Positions 17,809-27,077 of a stretch of 64,000 bases of DNA are shown piece by piece (within the stretch, counting starts at the first letter, position 1; every line of letters starts with the position of its first letter). Below the pieces are notes generated by a model that was not told where the DNA came from, made no database searches, and was given only the letters and a program-made list of their open reading frames with translations. The stretch covers positions 62,001 through 126,000 of the forward strand of contig JAPKMT010000002.1 in NCBI GenBank assembly GCA_026645735.1, in the 5' to 3' direction. The translations under genes were made by a program, and so were the position numbers. Source of the stretch: Flexilinea sp. (GTDB taxonomy: Bacteria; Chloroflexota; Anaerolineae; Anaerolineales; Anaerolineaceae).

Positions 17809-18873
17809 ATGACCGAACAAAATCTGTCAGACGGTTTTTCATGTCCCCTTCCAGTCTCGCATCACGAAGCAATTATGCTTGGACATGGCAGTGGTGGATC
17901 AATGACCTCAGAACTGATCCAGCGCGTATTTCATAAATATTTTCAAAGTGATGGTTTGGAGCAAAAAAATGATGCGGCAAACTTGTTAATGCCTGATCAT
18001 ATCCACAGAATCGCCATGACGACTGACTCCCATATTGTCACACCACTCTTTTTTCCGGGGGGTGATATCGGGAAATTGGCCGTCTGCGGGACAGTGAATG
18101 ATCTTTTAACAGCCGGAGCCGTTCCCAAATGGCTTTCTGCAGCATTTATCCTGGAAGAGGGTCTGCCGATAGCAATTTTAGAAAAAATTCTTGAATCAAT
18201 GAAAAAATGTGCTGAAGAGGCTCAGGTTGAAATTGTCACAGGGGATACAAAAGTGGTTGAACGCGGAAAAGGGGATGGTATTTTTATCAACACCACCGGA
18301 ATAGGTTATATCGCAGAGAATTTTCAGCCGGGTGGAGAAAAAGCCAGACCGGGTGATGCTGTCATCCTTAGCGGAACGGTTGGAAATCACGGTATGTCTG
18401 TCTTATGTGCCCGAGGTGAATTAGGAATCAAGGCTGATATTTCTTCTGATGCAGCTCCATTGAACGAGATGGTCAGAAATTTACGGCCGTTTGCGCCTTC
18501 TGTCCACGTTTTGCGGGATCCTACACGCGGCGGATTGAGTACAACGCTCAATGAAATTGCGAATCAAAGTCAGGTGGGGATTGAACTGGATGAGAAATTG
18601 ATTCCGATTTCTAAGGAAGTAAATGCGGTTTGTGAAATGCTGGGCTTTGACCCTTATACCATTGCAAATGAAGGGAAAATGATCATCATCATCCCGGATG
18701 AAATCAAACAAGAGGCATTACTTGCTGTCCGCAGCTCCAAATACGGAGAGAATGCAGCCATCATCGGCCGGGTATTTGCGAACCAATCACCAATGGTACT
18801 GCTGCGAACTATTTTAGGAACACATCGGATTCTTGATTCCCTGTCGGGTGAATTGCTTCCAAGGATATGCTAA
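17809..18873 (+). CDS. hypE: Hydrogenase maturation protein HypE
   Basis: An ATP-dependent dehydratase of the AIR synthase superfamily that turns the HypF-made carbamoyl group into a thiocyanate for HypD. The 354-aa protein contains LGHGSGGSMTSELI near the N-terminus and DPTRGGLSTTLNEIA in the middle. It ends in PRIC, the obligatory C-terminal cysteine. Last gene of the hyp operon. No hydrogenase subunit gene follows. Confidence 0.96.
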   Translation: MTEQNLSDGFSCPLPVSHHEAIMLGHGSGGSMTSELIQRVFHKYFQSDGLEQKNDAANLLMPDHIHRIAMTTDSHIVTPLFFPGGDIGKLAVCGTVNDLLTAGAVPKWLSAAFILEEGLPIAILEKILESMKKCAEEAQVEIVTGDTKVVERGKGDGIFINTTGIGYIAENFQPGGEKARPGDAVILSGTVGNHGMSVLCARGELGIKADISSDAAPLNEMVRNLRPFAPSVHVLRDPTRGGLSTTLNEIANQSQVGIELDEKLIPISKEVNAVCEMLGFDPYTIANEGKMIIIIPDEIKQEALLAVRSSKYGENAAIIGRVFANQSPMVLLRTILGTHRILDSLSGELLPRIC

Positions 18874-18889
18874 GGATTTCATCCCAAGC

Positions 18890-18948
18890 CAACAATTCGA
18901 AATATGGATATGTATTTCTAATATTTCTTTCCATATTTGAAATCGCTG
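18890..18948. repeat. Dispersed AATTCGAAATATG repeat, short form
   Basis: CAACAATTCGAAATATGG to CCATATTTGAAATCGCTG in 59 bases, nearly a perfect long inverted repeat. It fills the gap between the convergent hypE and FGE-like genes, where it could fold as a stem-loop. Confidence 0.75.
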
Positions 18949-18970
18949 ATCCCAAGCACCTGTCATTGGA

Positions 18971-19816
18971 TCAATCCTCATAGGCACAACGAAAACCACG
19001 ATTGATACCGGGCGAATTTGCCTCGTGTGAATCGCGATAATTAAATCGGACGTGAGCAACGTCATCCAGATAACTACCGCCTTTCAGAATGCGTGAAATG
19101 TTCTCATTACGATTACGGATAAGTTTTGTCCAGTGACCGATTTGAACAGGTGATTGATCCGTGATGAATGCATCAATTACCCATTCACGCACATTGCCGG
19201 CAGTATCCAGGAGTCCATAAGGACCTGCTCCCTTTGGAAGCCAACCGGCAGGCGTTAAGAAGGAGTAAAAACTGTCCAAATTAGCCTTCCGGTAATCTTG
19301 GTTCTCCCCTTCCCACAATAACACAATCCCGTTGGGACCGCGAGCTGCTTTTTCCCATTGGGCTTCAGTCGGGAGATGACCACCAGCTTGTTCACAATAT
19401 TCTTCAGCTTCGAGCCAGCTAATGAAGGTCATCGGGAGCCATTGATAGATTTTTTTTTGAAAATATTTTGAATACGCATCGTGATAATGTGGCCATGCGC
19501 AGGAACCCCGGAAGAAACATTCCTTATATTCCTGGATTGTCACCGGTTTTTGATCAATCCAAAATGAATCTAAATATTCAGAAGACTGATATGCATCTTT
19601 GCCAAGAATCGCATCACCAGCAGGAATCAAAATCTGCAGCGATCCATTTTTTCCGGCTCGGTAAGCGGTAGTCACTAACGCAGCCCCTTTTCGAAAAGTG
19701 TATGGGCGAAGCAGCTGGTAATGATTCGGACGAATATAATTCGAGAATAAAAACCAAACAGATGCAAGAATGATGAAGAAAAATCCTATCAATGTCAGAC
19801 CAATCCTTTTCTTCAT
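18971..19816 (-). CDS. FGE/sulfatase-modifying-factor-like membrane-anchored protein
   Basis: A 281-aa protein with one N-terminal membrane segment (IGLTLIGFFFIILASVWFLFS) and an extracytoplasmic domain of the formylglycine-generating-enzyme fold. Visible family motifs are FWIDQKPVTIQEY, HLPTEAQWEKAAR, GLLDTAGNVREWVID and the ending GINRGFRCAYED. In true FGE the segment after GGS carries the two catalytic cysteines; here it reads GGSYLDDVAHVRFNYRD with neither. It is therefore probably a non-oxidase family member. Start taken at 19816; the ATG at 19828 directly abuts GAGG. Confidence 0.82.
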   Translation of the reverse strand: MKKRIGLTLIGFFFIILASVWFLFSNYIRPNHYQLLRPYTFRKGAALVTTAYRAGKNGSLQILIPAGDAILGKDAYQSSEYLDSFWIDQKPVTIQEYKECFFRGSCAWPHYHDAYSKYFQKKIYQWLPMTFISWLEAEEYCEQAGGHLPTEAQWEKAARGPNGIVLLWEGENQDYRKANLDSFYSFLTPAGWLPKGAGPYGLLDTAGNVREWVIDAFITDQSPVQIGHWTKLIRNRNENISRILKGGSYLDDVAHVRFNYRDSHEANSPGINRGFRCAYED

Positions 19817-19843
19817 ACAATGCACCATCCTCTATATAAAAAA

Positions 19844-19965
19844 AGTAATTTGAAATATGAAAGGAATTCTTTGATGTTCTTATTGTTTTGCGCTTTGCGC
19901 AAAACAATAAGAACATCAAGTTTTCATCCTCTATTCGAAAAATCAATCCAAATTTCGAATTGCTG
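19844..19965. repeat. Dispersed hairpin repeat, full copy
   Basis: A full copy with ends AGTAATTTGAAATATG and AAATTTCGAATTGCTG. The central hairpin has a perfect 21-bp stem (19873-19893 with 19897-19917) and a TTT loop. The outer stem begins GATGTTCTTATTG, unlike the GTTGTTGTGTTG of the copies at 46.6 and 57.6 kb, yet pairs fully. The flank ATCAAGTTTTCATCCTCTAT matches other copies. Confidence 0.9.
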
Positions 19966-19968
19966 ATA

Positions 19969-20012
19969 AAAAAAAGTCCCATCTCGCTCGGATAATGCAA
20001 ATGGGACTTTTA
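19969..20012. terminator. Bidirectional intrinsic terminator
   Basis: AAAAAGTCCCAT pairs with ATGGGACTTTTA around a loop of about 18 bases. It lies downstream of the proline-rich protein gene on the reverse strand, with A/T runs on both sides. Confidence 0.65.
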
Positions 20013-20111
20013 TGATTCAGAAATTCTATGTATTGAGAGGAATTTCTCTTCTCGTTCGAATTACCCGAATTAATTTTATATTCCTTTTAACAATTTTCTT
20101 CACAAGTTTTT

Positions 20112-21521
20112 TTATGCTTTTTTTGGTTTTCGCGGTTGTGTCTGCTCAATAGGAGGCGGGGTTTGACTGGATTGGTTCCCCTGTGATGGAGGGATACCTG
20201 CCGCAGGGTGTTCCGGTGGAATCGGGGGATTGTTTCCAAAGGGACCTCCTGACGGATTCTGTTGTCCCGCATATCCTTGTGGTTGAACCTGGTATCCTAT
20301 CGGGCCTATGGGGAAATTTTGCTGCCCGGGATAGGTATACCCAGGTGCAGGATACCCGGGTTGAGCAGGCTGTACTGGATAAAACATATCAGGTGTTGCC
20401 GATACCGGCGGAATCGGATTATTGTTTTGTATGTTCGTCGGCATCGGGGGTTTTGGTATATCGTTCAAATTTGGTGGAGGAACCTGAGCTCGTGGTTGAT
20501 TCATCGGAACGTTCTGCGGTTGAAAAGGAATGGAATTAAAACTGACAGGCTTCGGTCCTTCAGCATTCGAATTCAAAGGTCCATATGATTGAAAAACTTG
20601 TGATTTCGGAATAATCTTTTCGGGGCTTCGATAATCGATTGGAACGGATTTTGATGTCGGCTGGTTTGGTTCATTTTGCACTGTACCAGGTTGTGGCAGC
20701 TTTTGTTCCAGCTGTTCCTTTTCCATATCCGAGAAAGGCACATAACCGATAAATTTCTGTGATTCAGCTTTTTGTTTAATTGCATCGGGAATTTCGCGGC
20801 GCAAAGTTTCGAGGTGATTTTTTAAAGATTCCTCTGCATTTTGCTCTGTTGATTCAGGTGCCGGATGGATTTCCTCAATAATCTTTTCAATTGATTCTTC
20901 TGCAGAAATTACTTCCTGGGAAGGGAGTATGGGCTCCTCTGGTTTCGATTTGACGATCAATCCGGTTAATTGATCCAGTTCGTGATCCGGATTCGAAAAA
21001 ATCAAGGGGACAATATCTTCAACGATACGCCGTTCTGCTTCTTCCCGATATTCCGGTTTCAACCGGAATCTGGCAGCCACAAAGAGTTTCTTTAATAATG
21101 TCCGTTTCACCTCCAAAGGGGCATAAGAGGCCAGATTAAAAACATCACTGCTTGTTTCTGTATTGACCAACTTGGATATAGCGGTCTTGCTCAGAAAATT
21201 AATTTCTTTGTTGGAGAGCGTGTGCCAGTTGCGCGTGGAAGATACCTGATTAAAAATTGGTTGAATATCTTCCTCTTTAATTTTAGGACTCTTCACATTG
21301 AATATAATAATGATCATACCCAATAATCCCAGAGAAAGTGCTGTTTTATCATTTCCATCTTCATCAACCACATCATAGGAAAAACCATCTGGTTGAATCG
21401 GATATTTTGGCTCATCACCTTTCCAAGACCAGGTTTCATTTGAAAAATCAAGCGCTTCCGGATCTACACCATACGTTGCTCCCAATCCAGGTGCGTTGAG
21501 TTTGTCTTTTTTCTTTAACAT
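20112..21521 (-). CDS. Proline-rich protein of unknown function
   Basis: A 469-aa protein starting at the ATG at 21521 (GGAGG five bases upstream). The N-terminal 80 residues are polar with one hydrophobic stretch (TALSLGLLGMIIIIFNV, about residues 60-76). Residues 80-200 look helical. From about 290 to the end the sequence is dominated by Pro, Gln, Asn and Gly (PNLNDIPKPPMP, PAQPGYPAPGYTYPGQQ). The tail is low-complexity and probably disordered. I do not recognise a family. Confidence 0.7.
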   Translation of the reverse strand: MLKKKDKLNAPGLGATYGVDPEALDFSNETWSWKGDEPKYPIQPDGFSYDVVDEDGNDKTALSLGLLGMIIIIFNVKSPKIKEEDIQPIFNQVSSTRNWHTLSNKEINFLSKTAISKLVNTETSSDVFNLASYAPLEVKRTLLKKLFVAARFRLKPEYREEAERRIVEDIVPLIFSNPDHELDQLTGLIVKSKPEEPILPSQEVISAEESIEKIIEEIHPAPESTEQNAEESLKNHLETLRREIPDAIKQKAESQKFIGYVPFSDMEKEQLEQKLPQPGTVQNEPNQPTSKSVPIDYRSPEKIIPKSQVFQSYGPLNSNAEGPKPVSFNSIPFQPQNVPMNQPRAQVPPPNLNDIPKPPMPTNIQNNNPIPPVSATPDMFYPVQPAQPGYPAPGYTYPGQQNFPIGPIGYQVQPQGYAGQQNPSGGPFGNNPPIPPEHPAAGIPPSQGNQSSQTPPPIEQTQPRKPKKA

Positions 21522-21907
21522 CAAACCTCCGATTAGAATGTTCTGCTTTTCTGAACTTTCTAAAATTCTTATAAATTTTCGAGATCAATAATTCTTCCAA
21601 GCGGACGATGATATCGATCTATCTATCTCTATTTCTCAAAAAACGAGAAATAATGCTGATTTATTGCTAATTGTAACAAATATTTTTCTGCACTATTCTC
21701 TGATTCATCCAAACCAGTATCTCAAAACATACCGATAGTTTTATTTGTAACATTCAATGAGCTGTTTGAAATCTAATATTGAGATTAAAAAACCTTCCTC
21801 AGAGAATGTATTCGAAACAATCCCTATCAGCCCCGGCTGTGTTTAGGATATATCAATACTTAATAACGAGATTTCAATTTACTTTTCAAAAAAATTTTGA
21901 CTCGATT
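21522..21907. other. Intergenic, one small hairpin
   Basis: 386 bases between the proline-rich protein gene and the epimerase gene. The only structure I see is ATTTCTC/GAGAAAT (21631-21637 with 21645-21651) and a short ATCTATCTATCT run just before it. Confidence 0.5.
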
Positions 21908-22882
21908 CTAAGAAATTTTCTCAACAAAAAATTGCAGTGTACCGCTTATACTTTCTCCCGGATTCAGAATCAATAAATGGGATTCCTTCTCAAAACCACG
22001 AGCATAAAGATTGTGACAATCAGTTGAATTCGTCTGGTTTTCCATACAAAAAAAGGGTTCCAGCAATGGCGTATAGGTCACACTGTGAGTGAAAATATCT
22101 GAGGCTTTTAAAACCAGTTTCCGATTGATAGCTTGATAGCTGATGGATTGGGGTTTCTTTGGATCCATACCAAACCATACTTCGTCTAAAGTTAACCCTT
22201 TCAATGGTGTTGGATTGGAGAGATCTGCCGGTGCTTTTTCCATATCAATCAGGTTTCCAGTAGGCAGAAGACTGATTGCCTCCATCCATTTTTTAGCCGG
22301 AACATGCAGCAATGTTTCGGCTTTCGATCCGAAAACATTAAAATAAGGATGAATTCCAAAGCCGAAGGGGAATCTTTTTGTTTCATCCAAATTGGTTATC
22401 TTTAGATCGATCTCAATGCAATCATTTTTTAACGTGTAAATTAAATCAAGGCGATTTGCAATTGGAAAATGTTCATAAACCGGATGTCCGGGTTTGATCT
22501 GCAGATGGGTTGCGACTGAGATACTGTCATCTTTTACAACGGGAATCTCATAATCAAATCGTGTGTCAGCGACAAGACAATGCAGTGAACGGCCGCCATC
22601 ATTATCCGGAAGCTGATAGACAGTTCCATCAAATGTGAATCGGCAATTGCGGACTCTGTTCGGAAATGGATAAAGGATTGGCGTGCCAAAGAATTTTGTC
22701 CCGATTACCGGCATCGGAGCCTGATGCAGGTATTCCAAACCTTCCACCATAAAACTGCACAAATTCGAACCAAAACCGGGTAGCAGTTTCGCCTCAGACC
22801 TGCGGTAATGATCCTCTTCAGACCATAAGCAGATCATCTTCTGATCTAATACGGGATGTTTTGCTATATTGTATCCAAACAT
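21908..22882 (-). CDS. Aldose 1-epimerase family protein
   Basis: A galactose-mutarotase-fold enzyme of 324 aa that interconverts alpha and beta anomers of a sugar. The fold's features are visible: an early LPGFGSNLCSF, the conserved FGFGIHPYFNV carrying a catalytic His, and a late acidic region (LLEPFFCMENQTNS). A clean ribosome binding site (GAGGAG) precedes the ATG. The substrate could be galactose, glucose or glucose 6-phosphate; the sequence does not decide. Confidence 0.85.
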   Translation of the reverse strand: MFGYNIAKHPVLDQKMICLWSEEDHYRRSEAKLLPGFGSNLCSFMVEGLEYLHQAPMPVIGTKFFGTPILYPFPNRVRNCRFTFDGTVYQLPDNDGGRSLHCLVADTRFDYEIPVVKDDSISVATHLQIKPGHPVYEHFPIANRLDLIYTLKNDCIEIDLKITNLDETKRFPFGFGIHPYFNVFGSKAETLLHVPAKKWMEAISLLPTGNLIDMEKAPADLSNPTPLKGLTLDEVWFGMDPKKPQSISYQAINRKLVLKASDIFTHSVTYTPLLEPFFCMENQTNSTDCHNLYARGFEKESHLLILNPGESISGTLQFFVEKIS

Positions 22883-23045
22883 AAATTATTCTCCTCATGC
22901 ACTTCAATACCGGCAATTCAAGATTTGAACCAGGCTTGCGAATCAAAGAAGAAAATTGTTGGTTGTGCTGTGTTTGCATGAAGCACACAATCAACATAAT
23001 CTTCAAAAATCCTTTCAATGTTTTGAATCACTGGTTTCTTTTGTC

Positions 23046-23169
23046 TGACAATTCGAATTATGGACATACTTTTCGAATCGATCGAGAAAATATGTTGTTG
23101 CAGTGTTTTTGCGCTTTGCGTAAAAACACTACAACAACAATAATTTATTTCCATACTTCGAATAGCTGT
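23046..23169. repeat. Dispersed hairpin repeat, full copy
   Basis: Starts GACAATTCGAATTATGG and ends CCATACTTCGAATAGCTG. The central stem (23093-23114 with 23118-23139) has 22 positions: 20 Watson-Crick pairs, one G-T and one C-A mismatch, with a TTT loop. Between arm and end is TTTTCGAATCGATCGAGAAA, shared with the copies at 46.6, 52.0 and 57.6 kb. It fills most of the gap between the divergent epimerase and ruvB genes. Confidence 0.9.
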
Positions 23170-23198
23170 CTTTTTTCAGATCGACAAGGCTTCACTGT

Positions 23199-23204
23199 TA
23201 TAAT
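23199..23204 (+). promoter_or_regulatory. -10 element for ruvB, probably leaderless
   Basis: TATAAT at 23199-23204 lies seven bases before the ATG at 23212 with no Shine-Dalgarno, so transcription would begin at the start codon. Confidence 0.45.
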
Positions 23205-23211
23205 TATACTC

Positions 23212-24255
23212 ATGGATAATGAACGATTAATCAATCCCGGAATAATTTCTTCCGATGATCGGATTGATATAGCCCTCAGGCCGCGCTTATTGGAAGAAGT
23301 AACCGGGCAGGATCAGGTCCGAGAAAACCTTTCCATTCTGTTATCAGCAGCTCGACAACGAAAAGAACCTCTTGATCACGTCCTTTTTTACGGTCCACCA
23401 GGTTTAGGGAAAACCACACTGGCTCATGTCATGGCAAATGAGATGAACGTAAATATTAAGATCACAGCCGGTCCTGCGGTAGAGCGTGCCGGAGATTTGG
23501 CTGCCATTCTTTCCAATTTACACGAAGGTGACATCCTTTTTATCGATGAAATTCACCGTTTGAATCGCGCAATCGAAGAAATTTTATACCCGGCCATGGA
23601 AGATTCAGTTCTGGATATCATGGTTGGCAAAGGCCCTTCAGCCCGTTCCATCCGTTTAAAACTCCCGCGATTTACTATCATCGGAGCTACCACCAGACTA
23701 TCGCTGGTCAGTTCCCCGTTGAGAGCAAGGTTTGGTGCAGTTTACCGTCTCAATTATTATGATCTCCCTTCCATGGAAAAGATCATTAAAAACGCATCCA
23801 ATAAATTAAACATACACGCGGATGAAGAAGGTATCCGCGAAATTGCCATTCGATCCCGGGGAACACCCCGTATCGGCTTACGGTTATTGCGTCGCGTACG
23901 AGATTTTGCTCAGGTAAGAGCGGATGGTGAAATCAATCAGACAGTTTCCATAGACGCCTTGGAATTGCTCAGTATCGATCATGCCGGATTGGATGAGGTT
24001 GATCGTCGCGTTTTAGAGACAATCATCGAAAAATACCATGGAGGGCCCGTTGGTTTAGGTACCATTGCAGCCTCCATCAGTGAAGAATCCGATACCATCA
24101 TGGAAGTTGTTGAGCCATATCTGCTGCAGCTCGGTTTAATTGACCGAACTCCGCAGGGAAGATTGGCGACCCGTAAAGCGTATGACCATTTGAATGTTCC
24201 ATTTCCTGAAAATAATGGCAGCTACGATGAGCCGAAACAGCCTAACCTCTTCTGA
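23212..24255 (+). CDS. ruvB: Holliday junction branch migration helicase RuvB
   Basis: The hexameric AAA+ motor that drives Holliday junction branch migration with RuvA. The protein is 347 aa from [10 protein letters not shown], the usual RuvB length. Walker [10 protein letters not shown] is at residues 61-69, Walker B plus LFIDEIHRL near 105-113, sensor 1 region IIGATTRL, and the C-terminal winged helix carries [16 protein letters not shown] longer upstream frame runs through the hairpin repeat and is not coding. No ruvA or ruvC next to it; queA follows on the same strand. Confidence 0.96.
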   Translation: MDNERLINPGIISSDDRIDIALRPRLLEEVTGQDQVRENLSILLSAARQRKEPLDHVLFYGPPGLGKTTLAHVMANEMNVNIKITAGPAVERAGDLAAILSNLHEGDILFIDEIHRLNRAIEEILYPAMEDSVLDIMVGKGPSARSIRLKLPRFTIIGATTRLSLVSSPLRARFGAVYRLNYYDLPSMEKIIKNASNKLNIHADEEGIREIAIRSRGTPRIGLRLLRRVRDFAQVRADGEINQTVSIDALELLSIDHAGLDEVDRRVLETIIEKYHGGPVGLGTIAASISEESDTIMEVVEPYLLQLGLIDRTPQGRLATRKAYDHLNVPFPENNGSYDEPKQPNLF

Positions 24256-24295
24256 TTCCGAATAAAATTAACTAATTCCAGATCTTCCACTGGTT

Positions 24296-24412
24296 GTCGA
24301 AATTTGAGGAGGATGCATCTTTTCATTGTCTTAAAGGCTGATCGCAATTTCGAACAGACTGAAAAAACATCACAACAACAAAGAATCCTCCACATTTTTC
24401 AAATCGCTGTGT
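24296..24412. repeat. Degenerate dispersed repeat
   Basis: Contains GTCGAAATTTGAGGAGGATG, GCAATTTCGAACAGACTG, ACATCACAACAACAAAGAAT and TTTTTCAAATCGCTG: scrambled or decayed parts of the family. It occupies the centre of the 336-base gap between ruvB and queA, where I see nothing else. Confidence 0.55.
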
Positions 24413-24591
24413 CAAAACATGAAATAAAAATCAATTCGCGTTTTTGGAATACAATTACCTATTGTTTTGAGATACAGTCCAATTTGATGGAATTAGAATA
24501 GCCTCAAAACTGCGAATATATTAAATTTACTCGGAACCATACAGCATTCTGTGAGTAGCTGTGCTGTTCTTAACATGAGAGAAAATAGAGC

Positions 24592-25623
24592 ATGAAAACT
24601 GCAGATTTTGATTATGAGCTTCCCATGGAAAGAATTGCTCAAACGCCATTGGAACCAAGGGATTCTTCCAGACTCTTTGTATTTGGGCGAAAAACTGGGA
24701 AAATTGACCACCAACATTTTTATGACTTGCCTGATTTTTTAATTCCAGGTGATTTGCTGGTATTGAATCAGACGCGAGTTTTGCCTGCCAGAATTTATGC
24801 CCAGAAAGATGGAACAGGCGGGCGAGTGGAAATTTTACTTCTCCGCCGTCTTGGAGATCAAAATTGGGAAGCTCTCGTCGGCGGGAAAAAAGTGATTCGC
24901 GGAAAAAAGCTGATCCTTTCAGAGGAAATTCAGGCAGAAGTCATCGAATGCTATGAGGGTTCACGCAGATTGATTCATTTCAGTGGAAGCATCGATGATT
25001 TTATGAAAAAAAACGGGCAGATGCCCCTTCCGCCCTATATTCATACAAGGTTAGAAAATCCGGAACGATACCAGACAATTTACGCGCATGAAACGGGTTC
25101 CGCAGCTGCACCCACAGCAGGACTTCATTTCACAGAATCTCTGATTGAAAAAATAAAAGAAAAAGGCATCCGATTCACAACTGTTACACTTCATGTCGGT
25201 TTGGACACATTTCAACCAGTTACTGAGGATGATCCGGAACAACATCAAATCCATCAGGAATGGTGTGAACTTTCACCGGAAACCGCTGAATTGATTATTC
25301 AGACTAAACAAGCCGGCCATCGTGTCATCGCCGTCGGGACGACCAGTGCAAGAACTTTGGAAAGCGCGGCTTTGGCAGCGAAAAAATCCGGATCCAATGC
25401 GTGTGTCATTCCAATTTCAGGAGATACGGGAATCTATATTCTTCCAGGATACCAATTTCAGGCTGTAGATGCAATGATTACAAATTTTCATCTTCCAAAG
25501 TCCACTTTGATTATGATGATCAGTGCTTTTGCCGGAAGAGAAACCATTTTATCCTTATATCAACAAGCGATTGAACTTCAATACCGTTTCTTTTCATTTG
25601 GAGATGCAATGTTCCTCCAATAA
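24592..25623 (+). CDS. queA: S-adenosylmethionine:tRNA ribosyltransferase-isomerase
   Basis: Transfers the ribosyl part of SAM to preQ1 in tRNA, making epoxyqueuosine. The 343-aa protein has the usual length and hallmarks: FDYELPMERIAQTPLEPRD at the start, VLNQTRVLPAR, GSAAAPTAGLHFTESL, HVGLDTFQPV and the C-terminal MITNFHLPKSTLIMMISAF. No other queuosine genes lie nearby in the window. Confidence 0.96.
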   Translation: MKTADFDYELPMERIAQTPLEPRDSSRLFVFGRKTGKIDHQHFYDLPDFLIPGDLLVLNQTRVLPARIYAQKDGTGGRVEILLLRRLGDQNWEALVGGKKVIRGKKLILSEEIQAEVIECYEGSRRLIHFSGSIDDFMKKNGQMPLPPYIHTRLENPERYQTIYAHETGSAAAPTAGLHFTESLIEKIKEKGIRFTTVTLHVGLDTFQPVTEDDPEQHQIHQEWCELSPETAELIIQTKQAGHRVIAVGTTSARTLESAALAAKKSGSNACVIPISGDTGIYILPGYQFQAVDAMITNFHLPKSTLIMMISAFAGRETILSLYQQAIELQYRFFSFGDAMFLQ

Positions 25624-25648
25624 AGCTACAATCTGCCTGATAAAAACA

Positions 25649-25741
25649 TTCGATGCGATAAGGATTCTTTGTTGATGTTATGGTTTTGCGCGAAGCGCAA
25701 AACCATAACATCAACAAGTTTTCTCTATTTTCGAAAATGAT
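25649..25741. repeat. Dispersed hairpin repeat, near-full copy
   Basis: The central hairpin is a perfect 21-bp stem (25671-25691 with 25695-25715) with loop GAA. The stem's outer part reads GTTGATGTTATG, different from other copies but fully complementary. Left end degraded (ACATTCGATGCG); the right flank AACAAGTTTTCTCTATTTTC matches other copies. It sits between the convergent queA and proA. Confidence 0.88.
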
Positions 25742-26990
25742 AATTCCCCTGGATAATCCATTTATAGGTTGTCAATTCCTGGAGCGCCATCGGGCCTCTC
25801 GCATGAAGCGGCTGGGTTGAAATTGCAATTTCAGCGCCCAATCCAAGTTCAGCGCCATCCGTAAAGCGTGTACTGGCATTCACATAAACACAGGCAGAGT
25901 TTACTTTTTCAACAAATTTCTCTGCATGCTCTTGGTTCTCCGTCAAAATTCCATCGGAATGTTTGGTGCTGTGAATCTGAATATGCCGAATCGCTTCATC
26001 CAAATTACCAACTACTTTTATTCCCAGAATCAGTGACAGCCATTCTGTATCAAAATCGTTCTTCTCAGCAAGGTCATAAGACAAATTGGGATTTTTCGAT
26101 TTATTTAATATTTCGAATGCCGTCTGATCCACTTTAAATCGCACGCCGCTTAAAGCTAACTCAGCACAAACCTTGGGAATAAATTCGGAAGCAATCGATT
26201 GATCCACCAGGATCGTCTCTATCGCATTGCATACGGTCGGACGCTGTACTTTTGCATTTTGTATAACGCGGATTGATTTTTCCAGATCAGCAGTTTTGTC
26301 AACAAATAAATGACAAATGCCAATTCCTCCCGTTATGACAGGAATGCGGCTGTTTTTTCGACAAAAATCATGTAATCCGGCACCTCCGCGTGGAATCAAC
26401 ATATCGATGTATTCATCCATCTGAAGCAGTTCCATCATGATGGTTCTGTCCGGGGTATCAATAAATTGGATCGCATCTGACGGGAGTCCGGTTTGATCTA
26501 AAGCTTCTCTCACACAATCAATGAGGATGGAATTCGTTCGGATCGTTTCTTTTCCTCCGCGAAGGATCGAAGCATTGCCGGATTTAATCATCAGACAGGC
26601 AGAATCGATAGTCACATTTGGTCGAGATTCATAGATCACAGCTATTACACCAATTGGAACGCGTTTTTTAAAGATTCGCAGACCTTCCTTATGCTCCATG
26701 GGACTGAAATTCTCTCCGACCGGATCGGATAATCTGGAGACATTAAGCACATCCCGGATAATGCTACGAATTCGATCTTCGGTTAATGTGAGACGATCGA
26801 CCATGGCCGGTGTCAGTACATTCTTTGAAGTTGAAACATCCTCCGCATTCTCAGATAGAATTTCCGGCATTCTAATTTCCAATGTTTCAGCCAGTTTGTT
26901 TAAGAAAATATTTTTCTTCTCCGTCTGAATCCCGGAGAGTAAATAAGAAGCCTCTCGGGCTTTTTGGCCCATCAACTTTAAATCAATCAA
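25725..26990 (-). CDS. proA: Gamma-glutamyl phosphate reductase
   Basis: Second step of proline synthesis: NADPH reduction of glutamyl 5-phosphate to glutamate semialdehyde. The 421-aa protein is of normal length. Visible motifs: KRVPIGVIAVIYESRPNVT, the NASILRGGKE segment and LIPRGGAG. The catalytic Cys is in QRPTVCNAIETILVD, and the end is GPMALQELTTYKWI. Starts with TTG, seven bases after GGAG. proB lies 136 bases upstream with repeat fragments between them. Confidence 0.96.
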   Translation of the reverse strand: MIDLKLMGQKAREASYLLSGIQTEKKNIFLNKLAETLEIRMPEILSENAEDVSTSKNVLTPAMVDRLTLTEDRIRSIIRDVLNVSRLSDPVGENFSPMEHKEGLRIFKKRVPIGVIAVIYESRPNVTIDSACLMIKSGNASILRGGKETIRTNSILIDCVREALDQTGLPSDAIQFIDTPDRTIMMELLQMDEYIDMLIPRGGAGLHDFCRKNSRIPVITGGIGICHLFVDKTADLEKSIRVIQNAKVQRPTVCNAIETILVDQSIASEFIPKVCAELALSGVRFKVDQTAFEILNKSKNPNLSYDLAEKNDFDTEWLSLILGIKVVGNLDEAIRHIQIHSTKHSDGILTENQEHAEKFVEKVNSACVYVNASTRFTDGAELGLGAEIAISTQPLHARGPMALQELTTYKWIIQGNYHFRK

Positions 26991-27077
26991 TTCATTGCTC
27001 CATTCTGCCTGAAAAGCTGTACACAGATATCAGTATTTTTTTTATTTTCACACGAAACATCCCTGTCAAAGAAACAA

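Noticed and set aside
22897-23211. N-terminal extension of RuvB by 105 codons
   Set aside because: It is translated through a full hairpin repeat and past the probable -10; RuvB homologues start at about MDNERL.
25671-25715. Repeat hairpins acting as ordinary terminators of convergent genes
   Set aside because: They have no consistent T-run after the stem and the same structure occurs upstream of genes (23093, 46576, 57628), so termination is not their defining role.
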